Source: Pontibacter coccineus (GTDB taxonomy: Bacteria; Bacteroidota; Bacteroidia; Cytophagales; Hymenobacteraceae). Taken from it: a stretch of 64,000 nt of DNA. The notes below the pieces were generated by a model. The model had not been told where the DNA came from. It worked only from the letters and a program-made list of their open reading frames with translations, and made no database searches. Positions 32,663 through 41,913 of this stretch are shown piece by piece. The position numbers and the translations under genes are program-made. The stretch spans positions 62,001 to 126,000 of the forward strand of contig NZ_JAUOTN010000002.1 in the NCBI RefSeq assembly GCF_030546575.1, read 5' to 3'. Every line of letters begins with the position of its first letter. Positions within the stretch are counted from its first letter, which is position 1.

Positions 32663-35323
32663 ATGACAAAGTGGGTTTATGCATTTTGGAAACTTGTCCA
32701 TTGTCTCTTTTGGCATGCCATTGAAGCGGTTTCTGCTCGCAAAATACTAATTGCAGGAGTTCTGCTCTTTCTCCCATACCTGGCTGCCGCCCAACTTCAG
32801 GACGACTTCTCAGATGGCAACTTCACCCAAAACCCCATCTGGACAGGTGATGTGAACGGCTTTGTGGTAAATTCCCAGAGCCAACTGCAAAGCAACGGCC
32901 CTGCCGTAACGGGCACCATGCTATACCTGGCCACGCCCTCGCAGGCGACGGTGGGCACGGTTTGGGAGTTCTGGGCTAATCTGCGCCTAGCTACTTCCTC
33001 TAGTAACTACGCTGATATCTTTCTGATCTCTGACAAAGAAGAACTCAAAGCCGCTGATGTGAACGGCTATTTTGTACGCATTGGCAACACGGCCGACGAG
33101 GTGAGTCTCTTCCGAAAAGACGCTGGTAAACCAGCTGTGATAATCATTAACGGCGAAGACAAAACGGTGGCGACTTCCAACAACATCGTGCGGGTGCGGG
33201 TAACGCGAAGCCCCGACTATACCTGGCGGTTAGAGATCGATGTGACGGGTACAGGACAAAGCTACAGGAGCCAGGGTACGGTAACAGATGCCACGCACAA
33301 GCGCTCTGCCTATTTTGGGGTGCTGGTCAGGTATAGCTCGGCCAACAGTCAGCGATTTCATTTTGATGACTTCCGGATAACCGACACTAATCCGCCGGTG
33401 CTGGAAAGTGCACAGCCGCTGAGCCCGCAAACGCTGGAGCTGCGCTTTAACGAGCCGCTGGCCCGGGAGCAAGCCCTGAATCCCGCGAACTATACCTTGA
33501 ACGGCAACATCAAGCCGACTTCTGCTGAACTCACAGCAGGAGGCACAGTGCTGCTTACTTTTGCCCAATCGCTGCGAAACGGGGGAAATACGATTACAGT
33601 AGCAGGTATAGCCGACCTATATGGCAATGCCCTAAAAGGAGCTGTAGAGCTGACTTTCCAGTATGCGCTGCCGCCTGTGCTGCCCGGGTATAATGAGTTG
33701 CTCATTACCGAGATCATGGCCCGCGAAACACCGGCTATCGGCTTGCCGGCAGTAGAGTACATCGAGCTACACAACCCGACCGACAAAGTGCTCACCCTGC
33801 AGGGTATACGCTACTCTGATGCTACCTCTACCACAGTGTTGCCCAACGTTTTGTTGCAGCCGGGCGAGTATGCCGTGGTCGTGCCCAACACCCAAGTGGC
33901 CAATTTTACGGAGTACGGCCGCGTAATCGGGATCAGCAATTTTCCGAGCCTCAACAATACCGGAGAGCTCCTGCAGCTGCGCCAGCCCAATGGCCGTTTG
34001 ATCTATGCCGTGAATTACAGCGACGCCTGGTACCGCGACAGCAACAAGCGCAACGGCGGCTGGAGCCTGGAGATGATCGATGTGACAAACCCCTGTGCCG
34101 ACGCCGAAAACTGGATCGCCTCCAACGACCCGCGTGGCGGCACGCCGGCCCAGCCCAACTCCGTAGCCGCTTCTATACCTGATAACACGCCTCCAGCACT
34201 ATTACATGTCACTGCTCTGGCGCCTGACCGACTGTTGCTGCGCTTCAACGAACGCCTTGATAGCGCGCAGGTCGCGGAAGTGAGCCGCTATACCTTGAGT
34301 CCGGCAGGTATAGGTATAGCTGCAGCGCAGGTTGTCTCGCCGCTGTTTGAAGAGGTGGTGCTATACCTGAATAGTCCGCTGCAGGAGCACCAACGCTATA
34401 CCTTAACCGCCACCGGCATACGCGACTGCGCCGGCAACCTGAGCCCGCAGCCGCTCACTGCTACCTTTGCCCTGCCGTCTTCACCAGAGCCCGGCGATGT
34501 GGTCATCAACGAAGTGCTCTTTAACCCCAGGCCTGGCGGCGTGGATTTTGTGGAACTGGTCAACCGCAGCGACAAATACATCAGCCTACAGAACTGGCAA
34601 CTGGCCAACATCAGCAACGACAGCATCGCCAGCCGGCGGGAGATCACGACAGCCCCTTATGTACTGGAGCCCGGCCAATACGTGGTGCTCACGACCAATC
34701 CGGAGAACATCAAAAGCAACTACCCGGCAGCTCGCGAAGAGACCTTCCTGCGGATGACCTCGCTGCCTTCTTACCCCGATGCGGCTGGCTCGGTGGTGGT
34801 ATTACAATCTGATGGCCGCATCGCTGACCATTTCGACTACAGCGAACGCATGCACTTCAGCCTGATCGATGACCGCAATGGTATTTCGCTGGAGAGGATC
34901 CGGCTGGAGGGACCCACTGCTCTCGATAACTTTCACTCTGCGGCCACCTCCATAGGAGCCACGCCCGGATACCTTAATTCGCAATCGCAGGGAGGTATAG
35001 CGGCACAGCGTATGTTCACGGTGGAGCCCAGGGTTTTCTCTCCGGATGGGGACGGTTACGAAGATTTTACCACCATCAACTTCAACGCTGACCAGAGCGG
35101 TCTTGTCGCCAACATCACCGTGTTTGATGCGCAGGGCCGGGAAGTGCGCAAACTGGTGCGCAACGAACTGCTGGCCACTGACGGCTTCTTCCGATGGGAC
35201 GGCACCCGGCAGGACGGCTCCAAAGCCGCTATTGGCTACTACCTGTTCTATATCGAGTTATTCGACCTGGACGGGCGAAAGAGCGTGCACAAAGAGCGGG
35301 TGGTAATAGGTGGAAGACTTTAG
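32663..35323 (+). CDS. Large secreted lamin-tail-domain protein
   Basis: 886 residues from the ATG at MTKWVYAFW; an upstream frame extends to 32441 but looks non-coding. A signal peptide follows a long N-region (KILIAGVLLFLPYLAAAQ, about 28-45). Domain order: a jellyroll-like N-terminal region (about 46-235); Ig-like domain (about 243-340, ETLELRF-type strand); lamin-tail domain 1 (about 345-460, VEYIELHNPTDKVLTLQGIR); second Ig-like (about 506-610); lamin-tail domain 2 (about 611-720, VDFVELVNRSDKYISLQNWQ); and a C-terminal FlgD/gliding-CTD-like domain (about 784-886, VFSPDGDGYEDFTTI). No cysteine lipobox; the C-terminus resembles a FlgD-like Ig fold. Surface or secreted DNA-, sugar- or matrix-binding function is possible. 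Octamer copies are unusually dense inside it. Confidence 0.85.
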   Translation: MTKWVYAFWKLVHCLFWHAIEAVSARKILIAGVLLFLPYLAAAQLQDDFSDGNFTQNPIWTGDVNGFVVNSQSQLQSNGPAVTGTMLYLATPSQATVGTVWEFWANLRLATSSSNYADIFLISDKEELKAADVNGYFVRIGNTADEVSLFRKDAGKPAVIIINGEDKTVATSNNIVRVRVTRSPDYTWRLEIDVTGTGQSYRSQGTVTDATHKRSAYFGVLVRYSSANSQRFHFDDFRITDTNPPVLESAQPLSPQTLELRFNEPLAREQALNPANYTLNGNIKPTSAELTAGGTVLLTFAQSLRNGGNTITVAGIADLYGNALKGAVELTFQYALPPVLPGYNELLITEIMARETPAIGLPAVEYIELHNPTDKVLTLQGIRYSDATSTTVLPNVLLQPGEYAVVVPNTQVANFTEYGRVIGISNFPSLNNTGELLQLRQPNGRLIYAVNYSDAWYRDSNKRNGGWSLEMIDVTNPCADAENWIASNDPRGGTPAQPNSVAASIPDNTPPALLHVTALAPDRLLLRFNERLDSAQVAEVSRYTLSPAGIGIAAAQVVSPLFEEVVLYLNSPLQEHQRYTLTATGIRDCAGNLSPQPLTATFALPSSPEPGDVVINEVLFNPRPGGVDFVELVNRSDKYISLQNWQLANISNDSIASRREITTAPYVLEPGQYVVLTTNPENIKSNYPAAREETFLRMTSLPSYPDAAGSVVVLQSDGRIADHFDYSERMHFSLIDDRNGISLERIRLEGPTALDNFHSAATSIGATPGYLNSQSQGGIAAQRMFTVEPRVFSPDGDGYEDFTTINFNADQSGLVANITVFDAQGREVRKLVRNELLATDGFFRWDGTRQDGSKAAIGYYLFYIELFDLDGRKSVHKERVVIGGRL

Positions 35324-35334
35324 GAGCTTGGCAG

Positions 35335-36035
35335 ATGGGGAAGTGGGAAGGTTAAAAAGCTATGATGTAGCAACGTTACACCGTAACGACGTTTCTGTGC
35401 ATAAACCAATCCAAACGTTCCCAGTCTAAATGCTCTTTCGGACACCCATGTCCGGAAGTAATGCTGCTGGGGACATCCTTGTCCCCGTATACCTGCAAAT
35501 GAAACTTACACACGGGGATTAGAAAATCCCCGTGTGTGGGAATAGGGTCCCTCTCTTTGCTTCGGGATTGATAAGTCCCAAAGAGCCTGATATAAAAGTC
35601 TTTCAGAAAATGTGATCGTCTGTAGTGACAGGTCGCCACCTGAGCGAATCGTGCACTATTCTGCCTTCGCCCTCGCTCGCGTCCCGCGAGTGTGCGCTAT
35701 CAGGCCGACTCTCACCGCTTTTCCAAATGCTCTTTCGGACATTCATGTCCGAAAGCGATCTGTTGGTGATGTCCACATCCCCGTATGTCCCTCTTGTTCT
35801 CAGGTATAGGGGACAAGGATGTCCCCGGCAGCATTACTTTCGGACACAGATGTCCGAAAGAGTATGAGTCGCGACCTGCCCAAAGCGTATGTAGGTATAC
35901 CTGTTCAAGCCCCACACTGAAACACCTGACTGCATCTTCCACAGAAATGCCCGCTGGGGGAGTGCCCTTCGACAAAAGGAGGGGCAAGGTGGGCTAATCG
36001 TGCACCTAACAACTCAACAATTTAACAATTAATCC
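35335..36035. repeat. Mosaic intergenic repeat, copy 4 (long form)
   Basis: Modules: GCAACGTTACACCGTAACGACGTT; three copies of the CTTTCGGACAN-type palindrome (35435-35458, 35732-35755, 35837-35860); GGGGACA/TGTCCCC; ACACGGGGATT/AATCCCCGTGT; TTCGGGATTGATAAGTCCC; GTGACAGGTCGCCACCTG; AATCGTGCAC twice; and a tail AACAACTCAACAATTTAAC. It fills most of the gap between the lamin-tail gene and the DEAD-box gene. No reading frame. Confidence 0.8.
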
Positions 36036-36532
36036 ATCTCAATCCATTAACAGGTATAACCCTTAATCTAGCCCCTCTTAAAGTCATATAAAACCTCCAT
36101 AAACTAACTTCTTTGGAAGACGACTAATTATGTTAGCAACTTTGTTGATAACTCGCACTTATCCACAGCTGCTTGCTACATTTTTTAGAATATAGGCTTA
36201 ATTCTGCTGTGGATTGCCAACTGAGCAGTAACCTGTCCCAATTTGTCAGGCAGCGGCATTTTAAGGCGCGCCAGATAGCGGGCCCAATGCCTTTGACATA
36301 AAAGAGCTGCAACCCGGCGGGCTGGTCATTCTCCGCAGGTATGCTTTCCGGGGCGACTATACCCAAGTTGTGCGGGAACTCTATTGTAGTATGAATGGGG
36401 AGTTAAGGTCGTGACAGCAGATGGGGGAAGAGGGGAAGGCCATACCTAACGAAAATCAGAAAAAGAAGCTATACCTTTGCATTTCGCTGCGGCCCTGCGT
36501 AATGGTCAGTAGCTAACCAGTAACGCAACACC
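36036..36532. other. Gap before the DEAD-box gene, with a possible gene remnant
   Basis: A plus-strand frame without a start (about 36263-36413) reads NAFDIKELQPGGLVILRR, then YAFRGDYTQVVREL, and ends at TGA. It looks like the end of a degraded coding region, perhaps a methyltransferase by its PGGLVI motif, but this is weak. The rest is AT-rich with one octamer (near 36470). The DEAD-box promoter should lie at the right end. Confidence 0.35.
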
Positions 36533-37798
36533 ATGAAGTTCGAAGATTACCGCATATCCGACGAGATCAAGAAAAGCCTGGACAAGCTTGGTTTCCGCAA
36601 ACCGACCGATATCCAGTTCAAAGCCATACCGCCCATTATGAAAGGGGAGGACGTGCTGGCCATTGCCCAGACAGGTACGGGCAAAACGGCAGCCTTCGCT
36701 ATACCTATACTCGACAGGCTGCAGTACGCGATCAACCGCCGTCGCTCCGATGGTATAAAGTGCGTGGTAATGGTGCCTACCCGCGAACTGGCAGTACAAA
36801 TTACGGAGGTGTTCGAAGAATTAGGTCGCTTTACCCGCGTGAAGACATTCTGCGTGTTCGGTGGCGTGGAGCAGGGGCCGCAGATCGCCAAACTGGAGGC
36901 AGGTATAGACATACTGGTGGCGACACCCGGCCGCCTGTTCGACCTCGTGAGCCAGGGATACATCCGCCTGGAGCGTGTAGAGGTGCTGGTGCTCGACGAG
37001 GCTGACCATATGCTCGACCTGGGTTTCATCCACGACATTCGTCAGCTGATCACCAAATTGCCCCGCAAGCGCCAGACGTTGTTCTTCTCAGCGACCATCA
37101 ACGAGAAGATAAAGGAGCTGGCCTATTCGCTCGTAAACAAGCCCGTGCGCATCCAGATCTCGCCCAAAGACCCCGTGTCCAAAAACGTGGACCACTCCGT
37201 AATGTATGTGGAGATGGACGAGAAGCGCTTTTTTCTGGAGCGTGTCGTAAAGGAGAATCCGGATAAGAAGATACTGGCCTTTGTGCGCACGCAGGTGCGC
37301 GCTGAGCGTGTGGTGGCGGCCATGGAGCGCGTAGGTATAGAAGCGTTGAGCATCCACGGCGGCAAAGAGCAGAAGGACCGCACCGACGTGATGAAGCGCT
37401 TCAAAAAAGGCGACGTGAAGCTGTTGATTGCGACCGATGTGAGTGCCCGAGGTATAGACATCCCCAACGTGGATTACGTGGTGAACTATGACCTGCCCGA
37501 TCAGCCCGAGAACTATGTGCACCGCGTGGGCCGTACCGGCCGTGGCACCGCCAAAGGTATAGCTGTGTCGTTCTGCAGCTCTGAAGAGAAGCCGATCCTG
37601 GACGAAATCCAAACCTACCTCACCAAAGACATCAAGGTGCTGCAGCTCGACCCGGAGGACCGCGAAGCCACCATTGACTTCAGCCCGGAGGCTAAATTCG
37701 ACTGGAAAGCCCTGATGAAAGAAGCAGAGGAAACAGAGTCGAAAGTGAAGGCCGGCAAAGCCAAAAAAGCCAAAGCAAAGGCCAAGAAAAAGAAATAG
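36533..37798 (+). CDS. DEAD-box RNA helicase (RhlE-like)
   Basis: ATP-dependent RNA unwinding, probably in ribosome assembly or RNA decay. 421 residues. Q motif GFRKPTDIQ (20-28); motif I AQTGTGKT (45-52); Ia PTRELA; motif II DEAD at 155-158; III SAT at 186-188; motifs V and VI ([22 protein letters not shown]). The tail is very basic (last 30 residues, [13 protein letters not shown]), as in RhlE-type proteins, and probably binds RNA. Monocistronic, with a good terminator 18 bp downstream. Confidence 0.93.
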   Translation: MKFEDYRISDEIKKSLDKLGFRKPTDIQFKAIPPIMKGEDVLAIAQTGTGKTAAFAIPILDRLQYAINRRRSDGIKCVVMVPTRELAVQITEVFEELGRFTRVKTFCVFGGVEQGPQIAKLEAGIDILVATPGRLFDLVSQGYIRLERVEVLVLDEADHMLDLGFIHDIRQLITKLPRKRQTLFFSATINEKIKELAYSLVNKPVRIQISPKDPVSKNVDHSVMYVEMDEKRFFLERVVKENPDKKILAFVRTQVRAERVVAAMERVGIEALSIHGGKEQKDRTDVMKRFKKGDVKLLIATDVSARGIDIPNVDYVVNYDLPDQPENYVHRVGRTGRGTAKGIAVSFCSSEEKPILDEIQTYLTKDIKVLQLDPEDREATIDFSPEAKFDWKALMKEAEETESKVKAGKAKKAKAKAKKKK

Positions 37799-37815
37799 AC
37801 AGGTATAGCTGATAT

Positions 37816-37861
37816 AAGCAAAGGCCTGCATGGACGTTCTGTCTGTGCAGGCCTTTGCTTA
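37816..37861. terminator. Bidirectional terminator after the DEAD-box gene
   Basis: TAAGCAAAGGCCTGCA pairs with TGCAGGCCTTTGCTTA (about 37816-37831 against 37846-37861). It serves the helicase on the plus strand and probably the dehydrogenase/cytochrome operon on the minus strand, whose last small frame ends inside it. Confidence 0.85.
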
Positions 37862-37999
37862 TAATTGGCAGTAGTAGTCGAGTGGCAGCACGCCGACCTT
37901 TCTTGAAGTTACTGAATCGTTTTGAACAGCCCATCCTGCTGCTTTGGCGAAGCAGTGCAGCGAAAGGAACAGCAGCAGGGTGAGAACGATATGCTTCAA
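37859..37999 (-). CDS. 46-residue secreted frame, possible truncated gene
   Basis: Starts at TTG overlapping the TGA of the cytochrome c gene (TTGA), as in translationally coupled genes. The product begins with a convincing signal peptide (KHIVLTLLLFLSLHCFA), continues AAGWAVQNDSV and KVGVLPLDYYCQL, and stops inside the terminator stem. The sharp end and typical N-terminal look suggest the 5' remnant of a larger secreted protein whose rest was lost, though a genuine mini-protein cannot be excluded. Family not identified; a resemblance to GH88/105 N-termini is only from memory. Confidence 0.4.
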   Translation of the reverse strand: MKHIVLTLLLFLSLHCFAKAAGWAVQNDSVTSRKVGVLPLDYYCQL

Positions 38000-38349
38000 G
38001 ATGCTTTCACTTTTTTGGCTTTGCGCTGTGCTTTGATGTAGGCCAGCAGATCATCCAGCTTCTCAGGAGAGATGACCTCCTTCTTGAAAGCAGGCATCGC
38101 ACCCAGCCCGTTTCTGATCTGGAACCGGATGACAAAGCCTGGAGCAGGCTTATCGTTGATGGCAGGTCCCAAACCGGTTTCCCCTCCCGGGTGGCATGGC
38201 TGGCAGTAGGTGTTGAAAACAACCTCCCCTTGGGCTATGGCAGGCTCAGAGGTAGGGATGGGTGCATACGTGGGCTCACCCCGTTTTGCCGTGCCGCAGG
38301 CCACGGTGAACAGCAGACCGAATAGCAGCAAGGTATAGCGTAGTCTCAT
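37996..38349 (-). CDS. Cytochrome c lipoprotein
   Basis: 117 residues. Lipoprotein signal ends FTVAC (Cys18). One c-type heme site CQPCH (Cys49, Cys52, His53), axial Met in GLGAMPAF (Met85). A basic tail follows (KAQRKAKKVKAS). It lies 7 bp after the sugar-dehydrogenase-like gene and likely takes electrons from that enzyme in the periplasm, as PQQ dehydrogenase/cytochrome pairs do. The stop codon overlaps the start of the following small frame. Confidence 0.92.
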   Translation of the reverse strand: MRLRYTLLLFGLLFTVACGTAKRGEPTYAPIPTSEPAIAQGEVVFNTYCQPCHPGGETGLGPAINDKPAPGFVIRFQIRNGLGAMPAFKKEVISPEKLDDLLAYIKAQRKAKKVKAS

Positions 38350-38356
38350 GGCCGGC

Positions 38357-39811
38357 TTAGTTATTGTTTCTGCTTACTTTCCACACGACACCTGTCTTTT
38401 GCTGCGGGGCAGGTCCCTGCTCGGTCATCTGCATCACACCGAAATCCACGATGTACAGACTCTGCCCGTCCGGTGAGAACTTAACAGCCATGGGCCTCTC
38501 AAGACCTCCGTGCTTCAGCTTGGAGGCCGGCCCGTTCTCCTTGCCTTTGTTCACGGCAAAGTCTGTGATGATGCCGTTGCTCACATCAACCCGCACGACT
38601 TTAAAACCGACCGGGTCCAGTACTTTCCCGGCATTCGGTGCCATGTCGCCAAACTGGGCAATAAAAGCCTGGCCCTGGTATCCAAAGCTGTCTCCTCTGG
38701 AAAAGTCCATGCCGTTAGAAGAGGAATGCACACCCAGTGTGGCGGTTGGCCGGGGCGGTTTGTTGGGATGCCTGGCGAGCAGTGGTTTGGGGGCGACTCC
38801 GCCGGGTTTGCCAAATTTTTCGCCATCAAAGGCCAGTCCGCCCGAATAATCAGGCCAGCCGTACCAGGTGCCGGACTGTACCTGCCAGAGGTAATCGCCG
38901 GTTCCCCAAACGGGCCGGCTGCCTCTTTCATCGTAACTGTTATCGGTCACGTACAGCTTGCCATCAGGGGCGAAGGCGATGCCGAAGGGGTTGCGAAAGC
39001 CCCAGGCAACGAGTTCTGGCTTACCGCCTTCCAGGGGCACCCGCATGACGGCGCCTGAGCAGGGCACGCGTCCTTTGATGACCTGGCCGATGGTGGTAGG
39101 CGTGCCATAAGGAGAGTAGGCGCCCGTGGACTTCTTGCCCGGGTTGTCAGGCAGGGGGCTATCGGTGGTGAAGTTCTGACCTGTTAGCGTGATATCGTCG
39201 CAGGGCACATCATGGTAGTCCGGGAACCGTTTCAGCCATCCGAAGTCGGCATTGTCGGTTCCCACTACAGCGGAGTTTGTCGCAGTTCCTTGCCCGAAAT
39301 AGATGAAGCCGTCGGAGCCCACTGCCAGGGCATCCGTATGGTGGTCACCCAGAGAGGGCATACCCTCGGCGATGGTACTCAGCGCACCATCAGGCGTGAT
39401 GCGCAGGATCTTACCTCCCTCCATCTGGCCGCCCTCCGAAACATAGAAGTTGCCGTTGTGAAAGACGACTCCCGTCCAGGGGCCGTTTTTCTGGCCCGCA
39501 GCTACCTGTGTCAGACCGCCTCCCTGGTCCAGGCGCAGGAGTTTTGGCTCCAGGAAAACCTCACCATAAGCATAACCCGCTTCAATCACATAGGCCCGGC
39601 CCTGTTCGTCAAACGTCAGGCCGGTAGGAAATGTGAGGCCCGTCGCAACCGCCTCGACTGTGTACCCGGACGGTAATTCGATGTCGGCCCCATTTACCGG
39701 TCTGGAGTCCGTTCTGATATCTCCCTGACCACCGCCCTCAGATGAGAGGGTTCGGTAGCAGCTGCTTAGCCCAATCAGAATCAGCAGGGACAAGAAGTAC
39801 TGGTTTTTCAT
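38357..39811 (-). CDS. PQQ-type sugar/sorbosone dehydrogenase-like lipoprotein
   Basis: 484 residues from the ATG at MKNQYFLSLLILIGLSSC; lipobox LSSC (Cys18). Six-bladed beta-propeller features: TGLTFPTGLTFDEQGRAYV, GGKILRITPDGAL, LGDHHTDALAVGSDGFIYF, VAWGFRNPFGIAFAPDGKLYVTDN, LERPMAVKFSPDGQSLYIVDFG. This is the glucose/sorbosone dehydrogenase family, but the exact sugar is unknown and some members lack PQQ. A periplasmic location and direct pairing with the cytochrome c lipoprotein support an electron-transfer pathway. Upstream, an in-frame ATG 24 bp earlier is less likely. Confidence 0.85.
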   Translation of the reverse strand: MKNQYFLSLLILIGLSSCYRTLSSEGGGQGDIRTDSRPVNGADIELPSGYTVEAVATGLTFPTGLTFDEQGRAYVIEAGYAYGEVFLEPKLLRLDQGGGLTQVAAGQKNGPWTGVVFHNGNFYVSEGGQMEGGKILRITPDGALSTIAEGMPSLGDHHTDALAVGSDGFIYFGQGTATNSAVVGTDNADFGWLKRFPDYHDVPCDDITLTGQNFTTDSPLPDNPGKKSTGAYSPYGTPTTIGQVIKGRVPCSGAVMRVPLEGGKPELVAWGFRNPFGIAFAPDGKLYVTDNSYDERGSRPVWGTGDYLWQVQSGTWYGWPDYSGGLAFDGEKFGKPGGVAPKPLLARHPNKPPRPTATLGVHSSSNGMDFSRGDSFGYQGQAFIAQFGDMAPNAGKVLDPVGFKVVRVDVSNGIITDFAVNKGKENGPASKLKHGGLERPMAVKFSPDGQSLYIVDFGVMQMTEQGPAPQQKTGVVWKVSRNNN

Positions 39812-39996
39812 AACTATGCGGTTATAAATTATCACATAAATAACTTATACCGATTAACGAGTTGTATTTTTTAAAGTTATGAGCATGAGGCCTTTAACAT
39901 GAGTTCAGGTTGACCTTCTTAATTGAACCAGCCTATTCCTTGTTAAACCATGTTATCCGGAAGGCCCCCGCAGGTATTTGGCAAAAGGTATCTGAA

Positions 39997-40034
39997 ACAG
40001 GAAGGGCCTTGCTTTCTTGCAAGGCCCTTCCTGT
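39997..40034 (-). terminator. Terminator after the RibD-like gene
   Basis: ACAGGAAGGGCCTTG (39997-40011) pairs perfectly with CAAGGCCCTTCCTGT (40020-40034), loop of eight. It lies five bases past the stop of the minus-strand gene at 40039. Confidence 0.85.
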
Positions 40035-40038
40035 CTTA

Positions 40039-40572
40039 TTAGCAACTATACCTGACTTGCAGGAAGCCATTGCGGTACAGTTTGTTTTCAGTTGGGATCA
40101 GCTTCAGTTTGTGTTCCTGCGCCTCCTCCGAGAAAAGCGGAATGCCTTTGCCCAGCACAATCGGGATATAGGTTAGTACGATTTCATCCAATAGGCCTGC
40201 GTTGAGTACCGTAGCATTCAGCTGCCCGCCTCCCATGAGCCAAATGTCTTTGCCAGGTTGCTCTTTTAGCTTTTCGATGAAGTCCACCACATTGTCCTTC
40301 ACAAAAGACACATGCTCGGTGTCCTGTTGCTCTGAGTGGCTGAATACGTAGTTCTTGAGGTCAGGGTAGGGGAAAGGCATGTCGAAGCCCAGCACCTGCT
40401 TGTAGGTGGTATGGCCCATCAGGGTCGTGTCGATGGTCTGCAGGAAAGCAGTATAGCCGAAGTCCTCGTCCGGGATGTTGTATTTCTTGTCGTGGAGCCA
40501 GTCTATGTTTCCGTCAGGTCGGGCTATATACCCATCGGTGCTGGCCGCAATGTATAGGATGATCTTTCTCAT
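40039..40572 (-). CDS. Dihydrofolate-reductase-like protein (RibD C-terminal family)
   Basis: 177 residues, cytoplasmic. Motifs: MRKIILYIAASTDGYIARPDG (1-21), TTLMGHTTYKQVLGF, GKDIWLMGGGQLNATVLNAGLLDEI (NADP loop), and VLGKGIPLF. Same group as the YyaP/YwjB proteins, which reduce an unknown pteridine-like or other substrate with NADPH. No folate or riboflavin genes adjoin. Monocistronic with its own terminator. Confidence 0.85.
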   Translation of the reverse strand: MRKIILYIAASTDGYIARPDGNIDWLHDKKYNIPDEDFGYTAFLQTIDTTLMGHTTYKQVLGFDMPFPYPDLKNYVFSHSEQQDTEHVSFVKDNVVDFIEKLKEQPGKDIWLMGGGQLNATVLNAGLLDEIVLTYIPIVLGKGIPLFSEEAQEHKLKLIPTENKLYRNGFLQVRYSC

Positions 40573-40626
40573 AGCGCTATAGGTACGTAAAGCCGGCGCT
40601 CAGGTATAGCAAGTGAGGTACTATAA

Positions 40627-40842
40627 TTAGAGTACAGCGCTTTTTACCCGGTGCTGCTCCCCTGCGCAGCCATTGTAGTCGAGTGCCTGGTTCACGGGGC
40701 AATAGCGCAGCATACCTGTCACAATAGGTATAACCCCGATGGCGGATAGGGCCTTCATATTATAATATGCTCCGACCCCAATCATGGCAAGACCTGCCAA
40801 CACACGAATCTTTTGCTCAGTCAATCCTACGTTACATTCCAT
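40627..40842 (-). CDS. Small DUF2892 (YgaP transmembrane-like) protein
   Basis: 71 residues from the ATG at MECNVGLTEQKIRVLAG; an ATG 30 bp upstream is possible. Two short membrane helices: VLAGLAMIGVGAYYN and LSAIGVIPIVTGMLRYCPVN, with Cys4, Cys-Pro and a Cys tail (DYNGCAG). It matches the rhodanese-associated membrane domain without the rhodanese part. Role unknown, perhaps sulfur or redox handling. Confidence 0.75.
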   Translation of the reverse strand: MECNVGLTEQKIRVLAGLAMIGVGAYYNMKALSAIGVIPIVTGMLRYCPVNQALDYNGCAGEQHRVKSAVL

Positions 40843-40955
40843 ATCGTTATCTTTTATACCTTTTACTGTCATACGAGACGCCTGCGGGAAGGTGTTCTAA
40901 ATTGATGTTGTTATAATTTGGACAATCATGATATTAAGTATACCTTATAGGGGCA

Positions 40956-41285
40956 ATGCGAGCAGAAAGCAGAAATAGCGCCCTTTATGTAGCCCGTAAC
41001 ACTATACCGGAGGCCGCTGCCTGGATACTGGGCGTGTTGCTGCTGGCCGGTCTGGAACCGGCAGGGGACCATCTGTTCAGTTTATGCCCGGTGAGTTGGG
41101 TATGGCAGGGCGGTTGTCCGGGTTGCGGCCTTGGGCATAGCATTGCCTACCTGCTCAGGGGAGAACTAGCGCTTTCCTGGCAGGCCCACCTGCTGGGGGT
41201 GCCCGCGTTGTTGCTGCTAAGCTGGCGTGTGACGGGACTGTTAGCACAGTCCCGCAAATTATACCTGCATCACTCTAAACTATAA
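40956..41285 (+). CDS. DUF2752 membrane protein
   Basis: 109 residues with the DUF2752 signature CPGCGLGHSIAYLLRGE (about 54-70), two or three helices, and SLCPVSWVW before it. The C-P-G-C-G motif could bind a metal, but function is unknown. It is followed 3 bp later by a TM2 gene, so the two form an operon; this pairing is seen in Bacteroidota from memory. Confidence 0.88.
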   Translation: MRAESRNSALYVARNTIPEAAAWILGVLLLAGLEPAGDHLFSLCPVSWVWQGGCPGCGLGHSIAYLLRGELALSWQAHLLGVPALLLLSWRVTGLLAQSRKLYLHHSKL

Positions 41286-41288
41286 ACT

Positions 41289-41675
41289 ATGGCTAATGTA
41301 TTTAATTTAATGCCCGAACTCGAGCCCGATGAGATGGCTTATGTACAAGGTTTGCTGAACTCCATGTCGGATTACGAGGCGCAGCAGTTCACGTCTGTTT
41401 ACAGAGCGCGGCGACGGGAGCCATTGCTTGTGCTGATCACGGCCGCCATAGGCTTTTTTGGGGTGGCCGGAGTGCACCGCTTTGTGTTGGGGCATGTAGG
41501 CATGGGGCTGCTTTACCTCTTCACGGGCGGCCTGTGTTTTATTGGCACCATCCTCGATGTGATCAACTATAAGCGACTGGCATTTGAGTACAACATCAAG
41601 GAAGCACAGCAGGCCCATGCCATCGTTATGGCCCAGTCAGGTGCTTACGGCGGCTCCGGGGACTACGGTGTTTAG
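41289..41675 (+). CDS. TM2-domain membrane protein
   Basis: 128 residues. The TM2 domain spans about 45-100: VLITAAIGFFGVAGVHRFVLG, MGLLYLFTGGLCFIGTILDV, with the conserved DxxxxxRF-like HRF motif. An N-terminal soluble helix region (LEPDEMAYVQGLLNSMSDYE) precedes it and the tail is Gly-rich. Co-transcribed with the DUF2752 gene. Function unknown. Confidence 0.88.
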   Translation: MANVFNLMPELEPDEMAYVQGLLNSMSDYEAQQFTSVYRARRREPLLVLITAAIGFFGVAGVHRFVLGHVGMGLLYLFTGGLCFIGTILDVINYKRLAFEYNIKEAQQAHAIVMAQSGAYGGSGDYGV

Positions 41676-41913
41676 CCTTTGTTACAGATGCCGTCCTCTC
41701 TGCCATAACACCTCGTGTACCGGGTAAGAAAAATTCTTCTGGATAAATGCAGTAGCAGGTAGCGGTATGTCTTGAATATCCTCCAATAAAATATATGTTT
41801 TATCGAATGATGTGGCCTTCAGTGCGTTGCAAAGGCCATTTTGTGCCTTTAAACGCTGTCAGAGGGATATTAAAGGGCCGAAAAAAATATTACGCAGAAT
41901 CTTTGTTAAGGTT

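Noticed and set aside
35014..35323. Type IX secretion sorting tail on the lamin-tail protein
   Set aside because: The end resembles a FlgD-like Ig domain; no clear type IX C-terminal signal motif.
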